A stretch of 64,000 nucleotides of DNA from Pseudomonas sp. CBZ-4 (GTDB lineage: Bacteria; Pseudomonadota; Gammaproteobacteria; Pseudomonadales; Pseudomonadaceae), in contig NZ_ANNV01000042.1 of the NCBI RefSeq assembly GCF_000346755.1, forward strand, positions 1-64,000. Direction: 5' to 3'. Position 1 is the first letter of the stretch. The number at the start of each line of letters is the position of its first letter. This document shows positions 27,775 to 37,074 of this stretch, piece after piece. Position numbers and translations under genes: made by a program. The notes under the pieces were generated by a model. It did no database searches, was not told the origin of the DNA, and worked only from the letters and a program-made list of their open reading frames with translations.

Positions 27775-28539
27775 ATGTCGAACAAAGATGAGACGCCCAG
27801 CGATCTGATTCGCGCGCGGGATGTCGGCGGGTTCGACATCTGGTCGTTGCCCAGCTTCGACCCGCATGTGCCGGAACCCGAGCCTGAGCCGGAACCCGAA
27901 CCGCCGGTGGAAATGGAAGAAGTGCCGCTGGACGAAGTCCAGCCACTGACCCTCGAAGAGTTGGAAAGCATCCGCCAGGAGGCCTACAACGAAGGCTTCG
28001 CCGCCGGTGAAAAAGACGGCTTTCGCAGCTCTACGCTCAAGGTGCGCCAGGAAGCCGAGGCGGCGCTCAGCGCCAAGCTGGGCAGCCTGGAGCGCCTGAT
28101 GCGCAGCCTGTTCGAGCCGATTGCCGAGCAGGATTCGCAGCTGGAGAAATCCATGGTCGGCCTGGTGGAGCACATCGCGCGCCAGGTGATCCAGCGCGAA
28201 CTGGTGCTCGATTCCAGCCATATCGAAAGCGTCATGCGTGAAGCCCTCAAGCTGCTGCCCCTGGGCGTCGGCAATGTGCGCTTGTACATCAACCCGCAGG
28301 ATTTCGAACAGGTCAAAGCCCTGCGCGAGCGCCATGAAGAAACCTGGCGCATCGTCGAAGACGCGGCGTTGCAGCCCGGTGGTTGCCGCGTCGAAACCGA
28401 ACACAGCCGCATCGATGCCACGGTGGAAACCCGCATCAGCCAGATCATGGCCAAGCTGCTGGACCAGGCCCACGAGCAGGTGCTGAACCCGGCCGAGCCG
28501 GATCTGAGCGTGGACCTGGACGCCCCCGATGCGCCTTGA
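27775..28539 (+). CDS. fliH: Flagellar assembly protein FliH
   Basis: A 254-residue regulator of the export ATPase FliI. The N-terminal region has a run of Pro-Glu repeats (about 41-52) before the acidic stretch [14 protein letters not shown], then coiled coil, then the conserved C-terminal domain ([22 protein letters not shown] in part). The start overlaps nothing, and its end overlaps fliI by 11 bases. Confidence 0.94.
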   Translation: MSNKDETPSDLIRARDVGGFDIWSLPSFDPHVPEPEPEPEPEPPVEMEEVPLDEVQPLTLEELESIRQEAYNEGFAAGEKDGFRSSTLKVRQEAEAALSAKLGSLERLMRSLFEPIAEQDSQLEKSMVGLVEHIARQVIQRELVLDSSHIESVMREALKLLPLGVGNVRLYINPQDFEQVKALRERHEETWRIVEDAALQPGGCRVETEHSRIDATVETRISQIMAKLLDQAHEQVLNPAEPDLSVDLDAPDAP

Positions 28540-29887
28540 TCGCACCAGCTTCGCCAAGCGCCTGAGCGGTTATGCCGAGGCCACGGAGTTGCCCGGCCAG
28601 CCGATCCTCGAAGGGCGCCTGTTGCGCATGGTCGGCCTGACCCTCGAAGCCGAAGGCTTGCGCGCCGCCATGGGCAGCCGCTGCCTGGTGATCAACGACG
28701 ACAGCTACCACCCGGTGCAGGTCGAAGCCGAAGTGATGGGCTTTTCCGGCAGCAAGATTTTCCTGATGCCCGTCGGCAGCCTGGCGGGTATTGCCCCCGG
28801 CGCCCGCGTGGTGCCCCTGGCCGACACCGGCCGCCTGCCCATGGGCATGAGCATGCTCGGCCGCGTACTCGACGGCGCCGGCCGTGCGCTGGACGGCAAG
28901 GGCGGCATGAAAGCCGAAGACTGGGTGCCGATGGACGGCCCCACGATCAACCCGCTCAAGCGCAACCCCATCAGCCAGCCGCTGGACGTGGGCATCCGCA
29001 GTATCAACGGTTTGTTGACGGTCGGCCGTGGCCAGCGTCTGGGCCTGTTTGCCGGTACTGGCGTGGGTAAGTCGGTGTTGCTGGGCATGATGACCCGCTT
29101 TACCGAGGCCGACATCATTGTGGTCGGGCTGATCGGCGAACGGGGCCGCGAGGTGAAGGAATTCATCGAGCACAGCCTCGGCGAAGAAGGCCTCAAGCGT
29201 TCAGTCGTGGTCGCCTCGCCGGCGGATGATGCGCCGCTGATGCGCCTGCGCGCCGCCATGTACTGCACGCGCATCGCCGAATATTTTCGCGACAAGGGCA
29301 AGAACGTCCTGTTGCTGATGGACTCGCTCACCCGTTTCGCCCAGGCCCAGCGGGAAATCGCCCTGGCCATCGGCGAGCCGCCCGCCACCAAAGGCTATCC
29401 GCCGTCGGTGTTCGCCAAGCTGCCCAAGCTGGTGGAGCGTGCCGGTAACGCCGAGGCCGGGGGTGGCTCGATTACCGCGTTCTACACCGTGTTGTCCGAA
29501 GGCGATGACCAGCAGGACCCGATTGCCGACTCGGCGCGGGGCGTGCTCGACGGCCACATCGTGCTGTCGCGACGTTTGGCGGAGGAGGGGCACTACCCGG
29601 CCATCGACATCGAAGCGTCCATCAGCCGGGTGATGCCGTCGGTGGTCACGCCGACGCATATGGCGCGGGCGCAGCAGTTCAAGCAGCTGTGGTCGCGCTA
29701 TCAGCAGAGCCGCGATTTGATCAGCGTCGGCGCCTACGTGGCCGGTGGCGACCGCGACACCGACCTGGCGATTGCCCTGCAACCGCAACTGGTGACGTAC
29801 CTGCGCCAGGGCCTTAACGACAAGATCAGCATGGGCGAAAGCGAAGCGCACCTGAACTCGATCTTCGCCCCGGCACCGGGCGGCTAA
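28529..29887 (+). CDS. fliI: Flagellum-specific ATPase FliI
   Basis: A 452-residue hexameric ATPase of the flagellar type III export gate. Walker A is AGTGVGKS (175-182); [13 protein letters not shown] and the [12 protein letters not shown] / [17 protein letters not shown] boxes are typical. It is coupled to fliH by overlap and followed closely by fliJ. Confidence 0.98.
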   Translation: MRLDRTSFAKRLSGYAEATELPGQPILEGRLLRMVGLTLEAEGLRAAMGSRCLVINDDSYHPVQVEAEVMGFSGSKIFLMPVGSLAGIAPGARVVPLADTGRLPMGMSMLGRVLDGAGRALDGKGGMKAEDWVPMDGPTINPLKRNPISQPLDVGIRSINGLLTVGRGQRLGLFAGTGVGKSVLLGMMTRFTEADIIVVGLIGERGREVKEFIEHSLGEEGLKRSVVVASPADDAPLMRLRAAMYCTRIAEYFRDKGKNVLLLMDSLTRFAQAQREIALAIGEPPATKGYPPSVFAKLPKLVERAGNAEAGGGSITAFYTVLSEGDDQQDPIADSARGVLDGHIVLSRRLAEEGHYPAIDIEASISRVMPSVVTPTHMARAQQFKQLWSRYQQSRDLISVGAYVAGGDRDTDLAIALQPQLVTYLRQGLNDKISMGESEAHLNSIFAPAPGG

Positions 29888-29890
29888 GCC

Positions 29891-30340
29891 ATGGCCAGCA
29901 CTCGTTCGTCGCGCCTGGCGCCAGTGGTGGACATGGCCGAAAAGGCCGAAAAAACCGCGGTGCAACGCCTGGGGTATTTCCAGGGCCAGGTGCGCCTGGC
30001 GGAAAGCAAGCTCGGCGACCTGGAGCGCTTTCGCGGCGAATACCAGCAACAGTGGATCGAACGCGGCACCCAGGGCGTGTCGGGCCAATGGTTGATGGGC
30101 TACCAGGGCTTTCTCAACCAGCTGGAAACCGCCGTCGACCAACAGCGCCAAAGCCTGCTCTGGCACCAGAACAACTTCGAAAAGGCCCGCGACAGCTGGC
30201 AGCAGGCGTACGCCCGGGTCGAGGGCTTGCGCAAGCTGGTGCAACGCTACATCGACGAAGCGCGGGCGTTGGAAGACAAGCGTGAGCAAAAGCTGCTGGA
30301 TGAGTTATCACAGCGCCTCCCGCGCCAATCCCAATACTAA
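29891..30340 (+). CDS. fliJ: Flagellar export protein FliJ
   Basis: A 149-residue, nearly all-helical, charged coiled-coil protein that acts as the stalk of the FliH-FliI ATPase ring and shuttles chaperones. Sequence identity in this family is low, but length, composition and place right after fliI are right. The transcript probably ends in the REPIN downstream. Confidence 0.93.
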   Translation: MASTRSSRLAPVVDMAEKAEKTAVQRLGYFQGQVRLAESKLGDLERFRGEYQQQWIERGTQGVSGQWLMGYQGFLNQLETAVDQQRQSLLWHQNNFEKARDSWQQAYARVEGLRKLVQRYIDEARALEDKREQKLLDELSQRLPRQSQY

Positions 30341-30359
30341 AGACCACCACCGGTCCCCT

Positions 30360-30446
30360 GTGGGAGCTGGCTTGCCTGCGATAGCGGTGTACCAGTTGGC
30401 TTATCCTTAGCTGATGTACCGCTATCGCAGGCAAGCCAGCTCCCAC
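30360..30446. repeat. REPIN between fliJ and hsbA
   Basis: Two inverted REP arms (GTGGGAGCTGGCTTGCCTGC...GATAGCGG and its complement) flank an unrelated spacer of about 30 bases. The whole can fold into one long hairpin. Confidence 0.92.
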
Positions 30447-30523
30447 ATTTGATCCTCTGTGTTGCTGCTGTGGCGTTCAGCTGCTAAACCTGTGTCTACC
30501 GCCAATGACAAGGAAGCAGTCAC

Positions 30524-30829
30524 ATGTCAGTCGAGTCTGAAGTATCCCTGGACGGGAAGAAGTTGACGATCGCGATCAAGGGTCGGTTCGATTTCGGCAG
30601 CCACCAGACGTTTCGCGAATCCTACGAACGCTTCTACAAGGTGCCCGAGTTGTACGTGGTCGACCTGAAAGACACCACCTACATGGACAGCTCGGCCCTG
30701 GGCATGCTCCTGCTGTTGCGTGATCACGCCGGCGGTGACAACGCGGACGTGCAGGTGGTCAACAGCAATTCCGATGTGCGCAAGATCCTCGCCATCTCCA
30801 ACTTCGACAAACTGTTCGACATCAGTTGA
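30524..30829 (+). CDS. hsbA: STAS-domain anti-sigma factor antagonist HsbA
   Basis: A 101-residue single STAS domain. The phosphorylation site is in YMDSSALGM (Ser56/Ser57). In P. aeruginosa HsbA is the end point of the HptB pathway and binds either the anti-sigma factor FlgM or the diguanylate cyclase HsbD according to phosphorylation. The neighbours hsbR and hptB make the same assignment likely here. A GGAAG ribosome site lies upstream, and its stop overlaps the start of hsbR. Confidence 0.9.
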   Translation: MSVESEVSLDGKKLTIAIKGRFDFGSHQTFRESYERFYKVPELYVVDLKDTTYMDSSALGMLLLLRDHAGGDNADVQVVNSNSDVRKILAISNFDKLFDIS

Positions 30830-32544
30830 GCGGCCTGGCCCCCGTGCTTGAGCCGCTGACGGTGCTGATCGCCGAAGACAGCGCCACCGACCTGCTGTTG
30901 TTGTCCACCATCGTGCGGCGCCAGGGGCATCAGGTGCTCACCGCCAGCAATGGTTTGGACGCGGTGCAAGTGTTTGCCCGCGAGCGCCCGCAGTTGGTGT
31001 TGATGGACGCCCTGATGCCGGTGATGGACGGCTTTGAAGCGGCGCGCCAGATCAAGCAGTTGGCGGGCGAAACCTTGGTGCCGGTGATTTTCCTCACCTC
31101 CCTGCGCGAGAGTTCGGCCCTGGCCCAGTGCCTGGATGCCGGCGGCGATGACTTCATGGCCAAGCCCTACAACCCGCTGATCCTGGCGGCGAAGATCAAC
31201 GCCATGGATCGCCTGCGCCGCTTGCAAGCCACGGTGTTGCAGCAGCGCGACCTGATCGCCCGGCACCACGACTACCTGCTGCATGAGCAACGGGTGGCCA
31301 AGGCGGTGTTCGACAAGGTGGCGCATTCGGGCTGTATCAACGCCGCGCCGAATATCCGCTACCTGCAATCGCCCTATGCGCTGTTCAACGGCGACCTGTT
31401 GCTGGCGGCCTATACGCCGTCGGGCGATATGCATGTGTTGCTGGGCGACTTCACCGGCCACGGCTTGCCGGCGGCGGTGGGCGCCATGCCCCTGGCGGAA
31501 GTGTTCTACGGCATGACCGCCAAGGGCTACGGCCTGGCGCAGATCCTGCGGGAGATGAACGTCAAGCTCAAACGCATCCTGCCGGTGGACATGTTCTGCT
31601 GCGCCACCCTGTTGTGCCTGAGCACCCAGCGCCGTGTGGTGGAAGTGTGGAACGGCGGCATGCCCGAAGGCTATGTGCATGAAGTCGCCAGCGGCAAGCG
31701 CACGGCGTTGGTGCCGCGGCATCTGCCGTTGGGCGTGCTGTCGGCCGAAGCCTTCGATGACCGCACCGAGGTGTGGCCGATGGCCCTGGGTGACCGGGTG
31801 TTTTTGCTCTCCGATGGCGTGCTCGACACGGCTGACAGCAATGACCAGCTGTTTGGCGTCGAGCGCCTGCATCAGGTATTTGCCGCCAACCGCGAGCCCG
31901 ACCTTTTGTTTGCCGAGATCGAGCAAGCCCTGGCCGGGTTTCGCGGTGAGGCGCGGGATGACGTGAGCATGGTGGAAATCACCCTGCAAGCCGGGCAGTC
32001 CCTGCGCGCGACCGGGCCGCTGTATACCGACAGCAGCCAGTCGTGCCCGCTGGATTGGTCGGTGAGTTTCGAGTTTCGCGCCGAGACCCTCAAGCGCTAC
32101 AACCCGTTGCCGTACTTGCTGCAACTGTTGCTGGAAATCCACGGCCTGCGCGAGCGCAGCGGGGCGTTGTACAGCGTGATGGCCGAGCTGTATTCCAACG
32201 CCCTGGAGCACGGCGTGCTGGGCCTGGACTCGCGGCTCAAGCGGGATGTGCACGGTTTTGCCGACTACTATCGCCAGCGCAACGAGCGGTTGGCGCAGTT
32301 GAGCGGCGGTTACGTGCGGGTGCACGTGCAGGTGGTGCCGACGGCGACGGGCGGGCAGATGTCGTTGCGCATCGAAGACAGCGGCGCCGGCTTTGACGTG
32401 GAACAGGTGCTGGCGCGCCCGCTGGAGGTTGATCGCCTGTCGGGCCGGGGGCTGAACCTGGTGCGTCAATTGAGCGGCGACGTGCACTGGTCCGACGGCG
32501 GGCGGAGCGTCTGCGTGGAGTTTTCGTGGCCGGCTCAGGCATAA
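30826..32544 (+). CDS. hsbR: Response regulator phosphatase/kinase HsbR
   Basis: A 572-residue three-part regulator: a receiver domain (phospho-site Asp61 in LVLMDALMPVMDG), a PP2C/SpoIIE-type serine phosphatase (about 185-395, with GDFTGHGLPAAVG) and a C-terminal HATPase-type serine kinase (NALEHGVLG, EDSGAGFD, GRGLNLVRQL). It would dephosphorylate or phosphorylate HsbA depending on input from HptB. The start is a TTG that overlaps the hsbA stop (TTGA); a GTG six codons on (30844) is the alternative. Neither has a clear ribosome site, so coupling is likely. Confidence 0.9.
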   Translation: MSGLAPVLEPLTVLIAEDSATDLLLLSTIVRRQGHQVLTASNGLDAVQVFARERPQLVLMDALMPVMDGFEAARQIKQLAGETLVPVIFLTSLRESSALAQCLDAGGDDFMAKPYNPLILAAKINAMDRLRRLQATVLQQRDLIARHHDYLLHEQRVAKAVFDKVAHSGCINAAPNIRYLQSPYALFNGDLLLAAYTPSGDMHVLLGDFTGHGLPAAVGAMPLAEVFYGMTAKGYGLAQILREMNVKLKRILPVDMFCCATLLCLSTQRRVVEVWNGGMPEGYVHEVASGKRTALVPRHLPLGVLSAEAFDDRTEVWPMALGDRVFLLSDGVLDTADSNDQLFGVERLHQVFAANREPDLLFAEIEQALAGFRGEARDDVSMVEITLQAGQSLRATGPLYTDSSQSCPLDWSVSFEFRAETLKRYNPLPYLLQLLLEIHGLRERSGALYSVMAELYSNALEHGVLGLDSRLKRDVHGFADYYRQRNERLAQLSGGYVRVHVQVVPTATGGQMSLRIEDSGAGFDVEQVLARPLEVDRLSGRGLNLVRQLSGDVHWSDGGRSVCVEFSWPAQA

Positions 32545-32574
32545 TCCGCCGATTCTTGATCAAGGAGCGAACAA

Positions 32575-32922
32575 GTGGCTGAGATTCATCTGGACCCGGA
32601 CGTGTTATCGGGGTTGCAGGAAGTGATGGAAGGTGAGTATCCGCGCTTGCTGGATACCTTCCTCGACGATTCGCAAAAGCGCGTCGAAGCGTTGCGCAAG
32701 GCCCGGGATGACGCCAAGGCGCTCGGGCGCATCGCCCACAGCTTCAAGGGCAGCAGCGGCAACCTGGGCGCGGTGCGGCTGGCGCAGTTGTGCCAGCGGT
32801 TGGAGGCGGAGTCGGCGCAGGCGCCTGGCAGTGACTTGGGTGAGCTGGTGGATCAGATCGATCACGAATTTGCGCTGGTGCGGCCGCTGTATGAGTCGGA
32901 GCGCCAGCGCTTCCAGCTCTGA
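32575..32922 (+). CDS. hptB: Histidine phosphotransfer protein HptB
   Basis: A 115-residue HPt domain with phospho-accepting His55 in IAHSFKGSSGNLGA. In P. aeruginosa HptB receives phosphate from several hybrid kinases and passes it to HsbR, linking surface sensing to swarming and biofilm choice. It begins with GTG at 32575 behind a strong AAGGAG. It is last in the hsbA-hsbR-hptB unit, and a REPIN follows at once. Confidence 0.92.
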   Translation: MAEIHLDPDVLSGLQEVMEGEYPRLLDTFLDDSQKRVEALRKARDDAKALGRIAHSFKGSSGNLGAVRLAQLCQRLEAESAQAPGSDLGELVDQIDHEFALVRPLYESERQRFQL

Positions 32923-32925
32923 CCT

Positions 32926-33010
32926 GTGGGAGCTGGCTTGCCTGCGATAGCATCACCACGGTTTAACTGAAATATCGAGTTGCCCGCATCGCAGGCAAGC
33001 CAGCGCCCAC
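32926..33010. repeat. REPIN between hptB and fliK
   Basis: Left arm GTGGGAGCTGGCTTGCCTGC with a right arm that has one change (GCGCCCAC for GCTCCCAC). A further partial REP-like piece, GCCAGCTCCCGCA, follows at 33017-33029. It starts 4 bases after the hptB stop. Confidence 0.9.
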
Positions 33011-33051
33011 AGAAAAGCCAGCTCCCGCATTTCTAGTCGCACTCGGCAACC

Positions 33052-33066
33052 TGGCCCGACTCTTGC
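33052..33066 (+). promoter_or_regulatory. Sigma-54 promoter of fliK
   Basis: TGGCCCGACTCTTGC has GG-N10-GC with TTGC at -12, about 52 bases before the fliK start. Confidence 0.78.
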
Positions 33067-33117
33067 TCTATCTCCTGTTACTGCATCCCCGACCCCATGC
33101 AGTGGAGACCTTTACCT

Positions 33118-34434
33118 ATGCCAGTCGCCCCGAATTCGCTCCTCCAGGCTGCCCCTGCGGCCAAGCCGCAAGCGCCCGCTGCCAACCCCCCGGCAGCGGC
33201 CGTGGAGCCGCGTGACAAGGGCGCCGGCTTTGCCCAGGTGTTCGCCAGCCAGGGGTCAAAACCGGTGGCAAAGGCCGACGACGCGCCGTCAAAAACCACA
33301 CGCGACAAGCCTGCCGACGCCAATGCCAAGCAGGTGGACAGCAATGACAAACCTGCCGCCAGCAAGCCGGCGGTTGCCGATAGCGGCAATCCTTTGCCTG
33401 CCAAACCGCCCGCCAAGTCCGACGACAGCGCCAGCACGGATGACGACAAACCTGTCGGCCCGGCCCTGGCGCAGCAGCCTCCCACTGACCCGGTAGTCGA
33501 CCCGGCCTTGGTGGCAGCGGTCACGCCGGCTGTAGTCGTGCCGGTGGTGACTGTTACTGACGACAGCAAGCCTGCGCCCGTGGCCACCGCACCGCTGGCG
33601 GTGACCGACGAGGTCAAGCAGCCAGCCTTCGACCCCGAGGCGGACCCCCTCGATTCCATGCCGGCCGTACGCCTGGCGATGGAGCAGGGCGGCCACGTCT
33701 CCGCCAGCAGCCAGTCGCCGCAGAAACCTACGCCAAACCTGGACCAGCCCACCGCTGCGCAAAACTTCACGGCTGGCCTGGCCAATATGGTCGACCAGCA
33801 AGCCGCCAAGGACAGCACTGACCAAGGTGGCGACAAGGCTTTCAGCGGGCTGATCGACGACGGTCTCAAGGACTTGAAGGGCGCCAGCAGCGACACCCGT
33901 GTCGATGACTTCGCCAACCGCCTGGCTGCGTTGACCCAGGCTGCCACGCCGAAAACCGCAAATGCCTTGCCGCCGGCCACCAACACGCCGTTGGCCATGC
34001 ATCAGAGCGGCTGGACCGAAGAAGTGGTCAACCGCGTGATGTACCTGTCCAGCGCGAACCTCAAGTCCGCCGAGATCCAGTTGCAGCCAGCGGAATTGGG
34101 GCGCCTGGATATCAAAGTCAATATGACGGCGGACCAGCAGGCCCAGGTCAGCTTCATGAGCGGCCATGCCGTGGTGCGTGAAGCGCTGGAAAGCCAGTCC
34201 GGGCGCCTGCGCGAGATGTTTGCCCAGCAGGGCATGGGACAGGTGGATGTGAACGTGTCGGACCAGTCCCGTGGCCAGGAGCAGCAACAGCAGCAGGGCC
34301 AGGCGCGTGGCGTGAGTGGCATCGGTGGGCGTGGGGGTGATAGTGACAGCGGTGCCCATGCTGAAGTGGCTGAAGCGGTTGCGCCGGTGACGTCAACGGT
34401 GATCGGCTCCAGCGCCGTCGATTACTACGCCTGA
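33118..34434 (+). CDS. fliK: Flagellar hook-length control protein FliK
   Basis: A 438-residue molecular ruler that also switches export from hook to filament substrates. The N-terminal two thirds are Ala/Pro/Asp/Lys-rich and disordered; the conserved C-terminal domain (about 300-400) has SAEIQLQPAELGRLDIKVN and QVSFMSGHAVVREALE, followed by a Gln-rich run. The ATG at 33118 has GGAG upstream; an ATG seven codons earlier does not. It is a single-gene unit between two REPINs, with its own sigma-54 promoter. Confidence 0.94.
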   Translation: MPVAPNSLLQAAPAAKPQAPAANPPAAAVEPRDKGAGFAQVFASQGSKPVAKADDAPSKTTRDKPADANAKQVDSNDKPAASKPAVADSGNPLPAKPPAKSDDSASTDDDKPVGPALAQQPPTDPVVDPALVAAVTPAVVVPVVTVTDDSKPAPVATAPLAVTDEVKQPAFDPEADPLDSMPAVRLAMEQGGHVSASSQSPQKPTPNLDQPTAAQNFTAGLANMVDQQAAKDSTDQGGDKAFSGLIDDGLKDLKGASSDTRVDDFANRLAALTQAATPKTANALPPATNTPLAMHQSGWTEEVVNRVMYLSSANLKSAEIQLQPAELGRLDIKVNMTADQQAQVSFMSGHAVVREALESQSGRLREMFAQQGMGQVDVNVSDQSRGQEQQQQQGQARGVSGIGGRGGDSDSGAHAEVAEAVAPVTSTVIGSSAVDYYA

Positions 34435-34456
34435 CCCCAGCAGGAACGCGGTCCAT

Positions 34457-34543
34457 GTGGGAGCTGGCTTGCCTGCGATAGCGATCTATCAGTGACAGAT
34501 GTATTCACTGACACACCGCTATCGCAGGCAAGCCAGCTCCCAC
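34457..34543. repeat. REPIN between fliK and fliL
   Basis: Perfectly matching arms GTGGGAGCTGGCTTGCCTGC...GATAGCG and complement around a spacer. The inner part contains a second small inverted repeat (ATCAGTGAC / TTCACTGAC region). Confidence 0.92.
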
Positions 34544-34588
34544 AGTTGATTTGGGGTGTAGCTGCTTCCTCGCATTACCAGACAACTC

Positions 34589-34603
34589 TGGCATAACACT
34601 TGC
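34589..34603 (+). promoter_or_regulatory. Sigma-54 promoter of fliLMNOPQR-flhB
   Basis: TGGCATAACACTTGC has exact GG-N10-GC spacing with TTGC, about 52 bases before fliL. Confidence 0.82.
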
Positions 34604-34654
34604 TCTTGCCTTTCCGTAGATCTATGAATCCCCGAATAGTGACGGATTATTGGC

Positions 34655-35155
34655 ATGGCGAAGAGCGACGACGCAGCAAAAGCACCCGCAGGCAAAGGCA
34701 AGCTCAAGCTTATCCTGATGATTGTCGTGGGCCTGATCCTGGCTATCGGCGCCTCTGTCGGTGGCACCTGGTACATCATGCACAGCAGTGCAAGCAAACC
34801 GGCACCGGCTGCCGAAACCGCCAGTAACGTCAAGCAACCGGCAATCTTCGAGCCGATGCTGCCGGCCTTTGTCGCCAACTTCAACCAGAACGGCCGCCAA
34901 CGCTACCTGCAAGTCAGCATGACCTTGCTGGCGCGCAACCAGGCCGACCTGGATGCCCTCAAGGTGCATATGCCGGTGATCCGCAACAACCTGGTGATGC
35001 TGTTCTCCGCCCAAAGCTTCGACGCCCTGGCCACCCCGGTCGGCCAGGAAATGCTGCGCCAGAAGGTCACCGCAAGCGTGCAGGAAGTGTCCCAGAAAGA
35101 GCTCGGCAAAGTCGCAATCGAGCAAGTGCTCTTTACCAACTACGTACTGCAGTAG
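34655..35155 (+). CDS. fliL: Flagellar basal-body-associated protein FliL
   Basis: A 166-residue single-pass inner-membrane protein (membrane segment about 18-40) with a periplasmic SPFH-like domain that surrounds and supports the stators. The C-terminal IEQVLFTNYVLQ is typical. No strong ribosome site is visible before the ATG. It is the first gene of the long fliLMNOPQR-flhB operon. Confidence 0.95.
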   Translation: MAKSDDAAKAPAGKGKLKLILMIVVGLILAIGASVGGTWYIMHSSASKPAPAAETASNVKQPAIFEPMLPAFVANFNQNGRQRYLQVSMTLLARNQADLDALKVHMPVIRNNLVMLFSAQSFDALATPVGQEMLRQKVTASVQEVSQKELGKVAIEQVLFTNYVLQ

Positions 35156-35164
35156 GATCACGAC

Positions 35165-36133
35165 ATGGCCGTGCAAGACCTGCTGTCCCAGGATGAAATC
35201 GACGCGCTGCTCCACGGCGTCGACGATGGTCTGGTGCAGACCGAAATGGCTGCCGAACCCGGCAGCGTCAAAAGTTATGACCTGACCAGCCAGGACCGCA
35301 TCGTCCGTGGGCGCATGCCGACCCTGGAGATGATCAACGAACGTTTTGCCCGTTACACGCGGATCAGCATGTTCAACATGCTGCGCCGCTCGGCGGACGT
35401 GGCGGTGGGCGGCGTGCAGGTGATGAAGTTCGGTGAATACGTGCACTCGCTGTACGTGCCCACCAGCCTCAACCTGGTCAAGATCAAGCCGCTGCGCGGC
35501 ACGGCGCTGTTCATCCTCGACGCCAAGCTGGTGTTCAAGCTGGTGGACAACTTCTTCGGCGGCGACGGTCGTCACGCCAAGATCGAAGGCCGTGAATTCA
35601 CCCCCACCGAACTGCGCGTAGTGCGCATGGTGCTGGAGCAAGCCTTCATCGACTTGAAGGAAGCCTGGCAGGCGATCATGGAAGTCAATTTCGAGTACAT
35701 CAACTCGGAAGTGAACCCGGCCATGGCCAACATCGTCGGCCCCAGCGAAGCCATTGTGGTGTCGACCTTCCACATCGAACTCGATGGCGGTGGCGGCGAC
35801 CTGCACGTGACCATGCCGTACTCGATGATCGAGCCGGTGCGCGAAATGCTCGACGCCGGTTTCCAGTCCGACCTCGACGACCAGGACGAACGCTGGGTCA
35901 AGGCCCTGCGCGAAGACTTGCTGGATGTGGACGTGCCCCTGAGCGCCACCGTGGCCCGCCGCCAACTGCGCCTGCGCGACATCTTGCACATGCAGCCGGG
36001 CGACGTGATCCCCGTGGAATTGCCGGAAGAAATGATCATGCGCGCCAACGGCGTGCCGTCGTTCAAGGTCAAGCTCGGTTCCCACAAGGGCAACCTGGCG
36101 TTGCAAGTGATCGAACCGATCAACCGCCGCTGA
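35165..36133 (+). CDS. fliM: Flagellar switch protein FliM
   Basis: A 322-residue C-ring protein that binds phosphorylated CheY and sets rotation sense. The N-terminal CheY-binding peptide LLSQDEIDALLHG (6-18) is intact, followed by the CheC-like middle domain (GGSSVG-type region replaced by TRISMFNMLRRSADV) and a C-terminal SpoA domain (PGDVIPVELPEEMIM). It lies 9 bases after fliL. Confidence 0.97.
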   Translation: MAVQDLLSQDEIDALLHGVDDGLVQTEMAAEPGSVKSYDLTSQDRIVRGRMPTLEMINERFARYTRISMFNMLRRSADVAVGGVQVMKFGEYVHSLYVPTSLNLVKIKPLRGTALFILDAKLVFKLVDNFFGGDGRHAKIEGREFTPTELRVVRMVLEQAFIDLKEAWQAIMEVNFEYINSEVNPAMANIVGPSEAIVVSTFHIELDGGGGDLHVTMPYSMIEPVREMLDAGFQSDLDDQDERWVKALREDLLDVDVPLSATVARRQLRLRDILHMQPGDVIPVELPEEMIMRANGVPSFKVKLGSHKGNLALQVIEPINRR

Positions 36134-36167
36134 TCAACTTTAATTTTTGCTGCGCCGAGGACATGTA

Positions 36168-36635
36168 ATGGCTACCGAACACGAAAACACTTCCGCCGAA
36201 GACCAGGCCCTGGCTGACGAATGGGCGGCTGCCCTGGAAGAGACCGGCGATGTTGGCCAGGACGACATCGACGCGCTGCTGGCCGCCGACGCCGCCACCG
36301 CGCCGGCCGGCAACCGCCTGCCGATGGAAGAATTCGGCAGCGTGCCGAAGAACAACGAGCCGGTGACCCTCGATGGGCCGAACCTGGATGTGATCCTCGA
36401 CATCCCGGTGTCGATCTCCATGGAAGTGGGCAGCACCGAAATCAACATCCGCAACCTGCTGCAACTCAACCAGGGTTCGGTGATCGAGCTCGATCGCCTG
36501 GCCGGTGAGCCGCTGGACGTGCTGGTCAACGGCACCCTGATTGCCCACGGCGAAGTGGTGGTGGTCAACGAAAAGTTCGGCATCCGCCTGACCGACGTGA
36601 TCAGCCCGAGCGAACGCATCAAGAAGCTGCGCTGA
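36168..36635 (+). CDS. fliN: Flagellar switch protein FliN
   Basis: A 155-residue C-ring protein with a C-terminal SpoA domain (DVILDIPVSISMEVGSTEI...IKKLR). The ATG at 36168 with GAGGA at 8 bases was preferred to one seven codons upstream. The N-terminal extension of about 60 residues, longer than in E. coli, contains QDDIDALLAAD (31-41), which closely resembles the CheY-binding motif of FliM. Confidence 0.95.
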   Translation: MATEHENTSAEDQALADEWAAALEETGDVGQDDIDALLAADAATAPAGNRLPMEEFGSVPKNNEPVTLDGPNLDVILDIPVSISMEVGSTEINIRNLLQLNQGSVIELDRLAGEPLDVLVNGTLIAHGEVVVVNEKFGIRLTDVISPSERIKKLR

Positions 36636-36636
36636 T

Positions 36637-37074
36637 ATGAACCGCCTGATGGTAGGACTGTTATTCGCGCTGCCATTGGGCGCCATGGCCGCCGAGCCGA
36701 TTGCCCAGGCCGCCACGGCGGCGCCGGCCGGCAGCGGCCTCGGTGGCCAGTTGACGCAGCTGGTGCTGGGCCTGCTGCTGGTGGTGGGCCTGATTTTCGT
36801 GCTGGCCTGGCTGATGCGCCGGGTGCAGAACGTCGGTCCGGGCAATGGCCAGGTCATCGAGCTGATCGGCTCGCGCGCCCTTGGCCCGCGTGATCGGCTG
36901 GGGCTGGTGCAAGTCGGCGAGGAACAGATCCTGCTGGGCCTCACCCCTGGCCGCATCACTCCGCTGCATGTGCTCAAGACCCCCGTGAACGTGGATCAGG
37001 CCGAGTCCGCCACGCCAGAATTCGCCCAGCGCCTGATGGAGTTGCTGGGCAAGGATCAGAAGGATAAGAAGTAA
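36637..37074 (+). CDS. fliO: Flagellar biosynthetic protein FliO
   Basis: A 145-residue membrane protein that helps FliP assemble. It has a signal-like N terminus (to AMAAEP), one membrane segment (about 36-58, [18 protein letters not shown]) and the cytosolic FliO domain ([20 protein letters not shown]). Its stop overlaps the fliP start by one base. Confidence 0.93.
   Translation: MNRLMVGLLFALPLGAMAAEPIAQAATAAPAGSGLGGQLTQLVLGLLLVVGLIFVLAWLMRRVQNVGPGNGQVIELIGSRALGPRDRLGLVQVGEEQILLGLTPGRITPLHVLKTPVNVDQAESATPEFAQRLMELLGKDQKDKK

Noticed and set aside
30360-34543. Repeated palindromes taken together as a possible CRISPR array
   Set aside because: The repeats are inverted pairs spread over operon boundaries, not regular direct repeats with spacers; they are REP/REPIN elements.
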